Assembly: GCA_964531215.1 (NCBI GenBank)
Contig: CAZHFK010000019.1
Span: 1 to 21,189, forward strand
Reading direction: 5' to 3'
DNA: 21,189 nt
From: WJKP01 sp964531215
GTDB lineage: Bacteria > Patescibacteriota > Patescibacteriia > CAIXNZ01
Below the pieces are notes generated by a model that saw only the letters and a program-made list of their open reading frames with translations, was not told the DNA's origin and did no database searches. Shown here in pieces: positions 20,755 through 21,189 of this stretch. Within the stretch, counting starts at the first letter, position 1. Every line of letters begins with the position of its first letter. Made by a program: the position numbers and the translations under genes.

Positions 20755-21036
20755 TTATTTTTTAGCAGGCACTTTTATTTTTAAAGCTTGAGTTAACTTT
20801 TTATAAGAATCCGGATCTTCTCTGAATAAGTAAGTTAATAATTTTTTTCTTTCCTGGACTTTTCTGATCAAGCCTAAACGAGACGAATAATCATGTTTAT
20901 GTTTTTTCATGTGCGAAGTCAACTGTTTGATTTCTTCGGTTAAAATCGCTATCTGAACTTCCGGTGACCCGGTATCAGTCTCATGGGTACGGTATTTTTT
21001 TATTAATCGCTCTTTTTTTTGTTTAGTTAATGGCAT
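20755..21036 (-). CDS. rpsO: 30S ribosomal protein S15
   Basis: S15 binds the central domain of 16S rRNA early in 30S assembly and contributes to a subunit bridge. The 93 residues are close to the usual 88-89 and carry the conserved core: HETDTGSPEVQIAILTEEI (18-36), HKHDYSSRLGLIRKVQERKK (46-65) and LLTYLFREDPDSY (66-78). A short lysine-rich C-terminal extension (KIKVPAKK) explains the extra length. There is no strong SD. The leader of about 80 nt contains an 8-bp hairpin (21066-21087), and S15 is known to repress its own mRNA through leader structures in several bacteria, although those structures differ between groups. The promoter is at 21123-21151. A strong terminator follows, then the NYN gene and pnp. 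Confidence 0.98.
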   Translation of the reverse strand: MPLTKQKKERLIKKYRTHETDTGSPEVQIAILTEEIKQLTSHMKKHKHDYSSRLGLIRKVQERKKLLTYLFREDPDSYKKLTQALKIKVPAKK

Positions 21037-21065
21037 AGTAAATTCTTTCTATTACGCTTATCCGA

Positions 21066-21087
21066 GTCAAGGAGCCAATTCCTTAAC
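21066..21087 (-). promoter_or_regulatory. rpsO leader hairpin
   Basis: On the minus-strand RNA GUUAAGGA pairs with UCCUUGAC (21080-21087 with 21066-21073) over 8 bp including one U-G pair, with the 6-nt loop AUUGGC. It lies about 30 nt before the start codon. It is a candidate S15 autoregulatory element, by analogy only. Confidence 0.5.
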
Positions 21088-21122
21088 CAAGAAAACGTTT
21101 TTACTTAATTAAAGTTAGTAAA

Positions 21123-21151
21123 AGCTTAACATTTTAATATTAAATCGTCAA
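21123..21151 (-). promoter_or_regulatory. rpsO promoter (TGT-TAAGCT type)
   Basis: TTGACG (21146-21151), 17-bp spacer ending in TGT, TAAGCT (21123-21128). Predicted start near 21116. It has the same extended -10 as the HD gene and the 97-aa gene promoters. Confidence 0.6.
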
Positions 21152-21189
21152 GTATTTGTACAGTTAACAGTCAAGGGTAACACTTTTAA

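Noticed and set aside
1..21189. CRISPR arrays, insertion sequences, prophage genes, tRNAs
   Set aside because: No regularly spaced repeats with unique spacers, no transposase or phage proteins, and no cloverleaf with a T-arm GTTCRA was found on either strand.

Overview
The window is compact, AT-rich bacterial chromosome (about two-thirds A+T by eye). It reads most like a Candidate Phyla Radiation (Patescibacteria, Parcubacteria-like) genome. The reasons are inference from content: a short SMC with no visible hinge, an H+-pumping pyrophosphatase, a DUF5684 membrane protein, a LysM/M23 peptidase with a long basic N-terminus, a DUF3352-like anchored protein, several small orphan proteins, and many genes without a Shine-Dalgarno (SD) site. 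There is no phage, IS element, CRISPR array, rRNA or tRNA. Most genes are on the minus strand.

Layout. 1-360: N-terminal part of uvrB, running off the left edge. 361-855: decayed DNA with a broken methyltransferase, a possible C-terminal gene remnant and two terminators. 856-1970: a BioB-like radical SAM gene behind a long leader that contains its own terminator. 2122-2409: a small orphan gene divergent from smc (2588-5263). 5299-6582: an HD-domain alarmone-hydrolase-like gene and an orphan gene. 6727-8715: hppA, divergent from a LysM/M23 peptidase (8988-10349) across two back-to-back consensus promoters. 10428-10721: an orphan gene, convergent with the operon comM plus an acidic orphan (13260-10771). 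13338-15497: a DUF5684 gene and the operon dksA-like, lspA, membrane protein; the last has a homopolymer frameshift. 15608-15947: an apparent structured non-coding RNA gene with a perfect consensus promoter and a strong terminator. 16095-16125: three phased DnaA-box-like sites. 16138-17613: an anchored extracytoplasmic protein. 17728-21036: rpsO, a NYN-domain gene and pnp.

How genes fit together. rpsO, NYN and pnp form an RNA-metabolism block: ribosomal protein S15, a putative nuclease, and the exoribonuclease PNPase, with hairpins in all three leaders. hppA, lspA, the M23 peptidase and the anchored proteins serve the envelope. smc, uvrB and comM serve chromosome organisation, repair and uptake or recombination of DNA. 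The HD protein and the DksA-like protein both suggest stringent-type control.

The strongest candidate for something undescribed is the ~340-nt RNA at 15608-15947. Its promoter is TTGACA-N17-TATAAT and it has several helices and a 10-bp terminator stem, yet I cannot match it to tmRNA, RNase P RNA, SRP RNA or 6S RNA. Other points of interest are the hingeless SMC, the BioB-like enzyme lacking auxiliary-cluster cysteines, two apparently leaderless genes with identical promoter geometry, and a recurring TGNTAAGCT -10 element.
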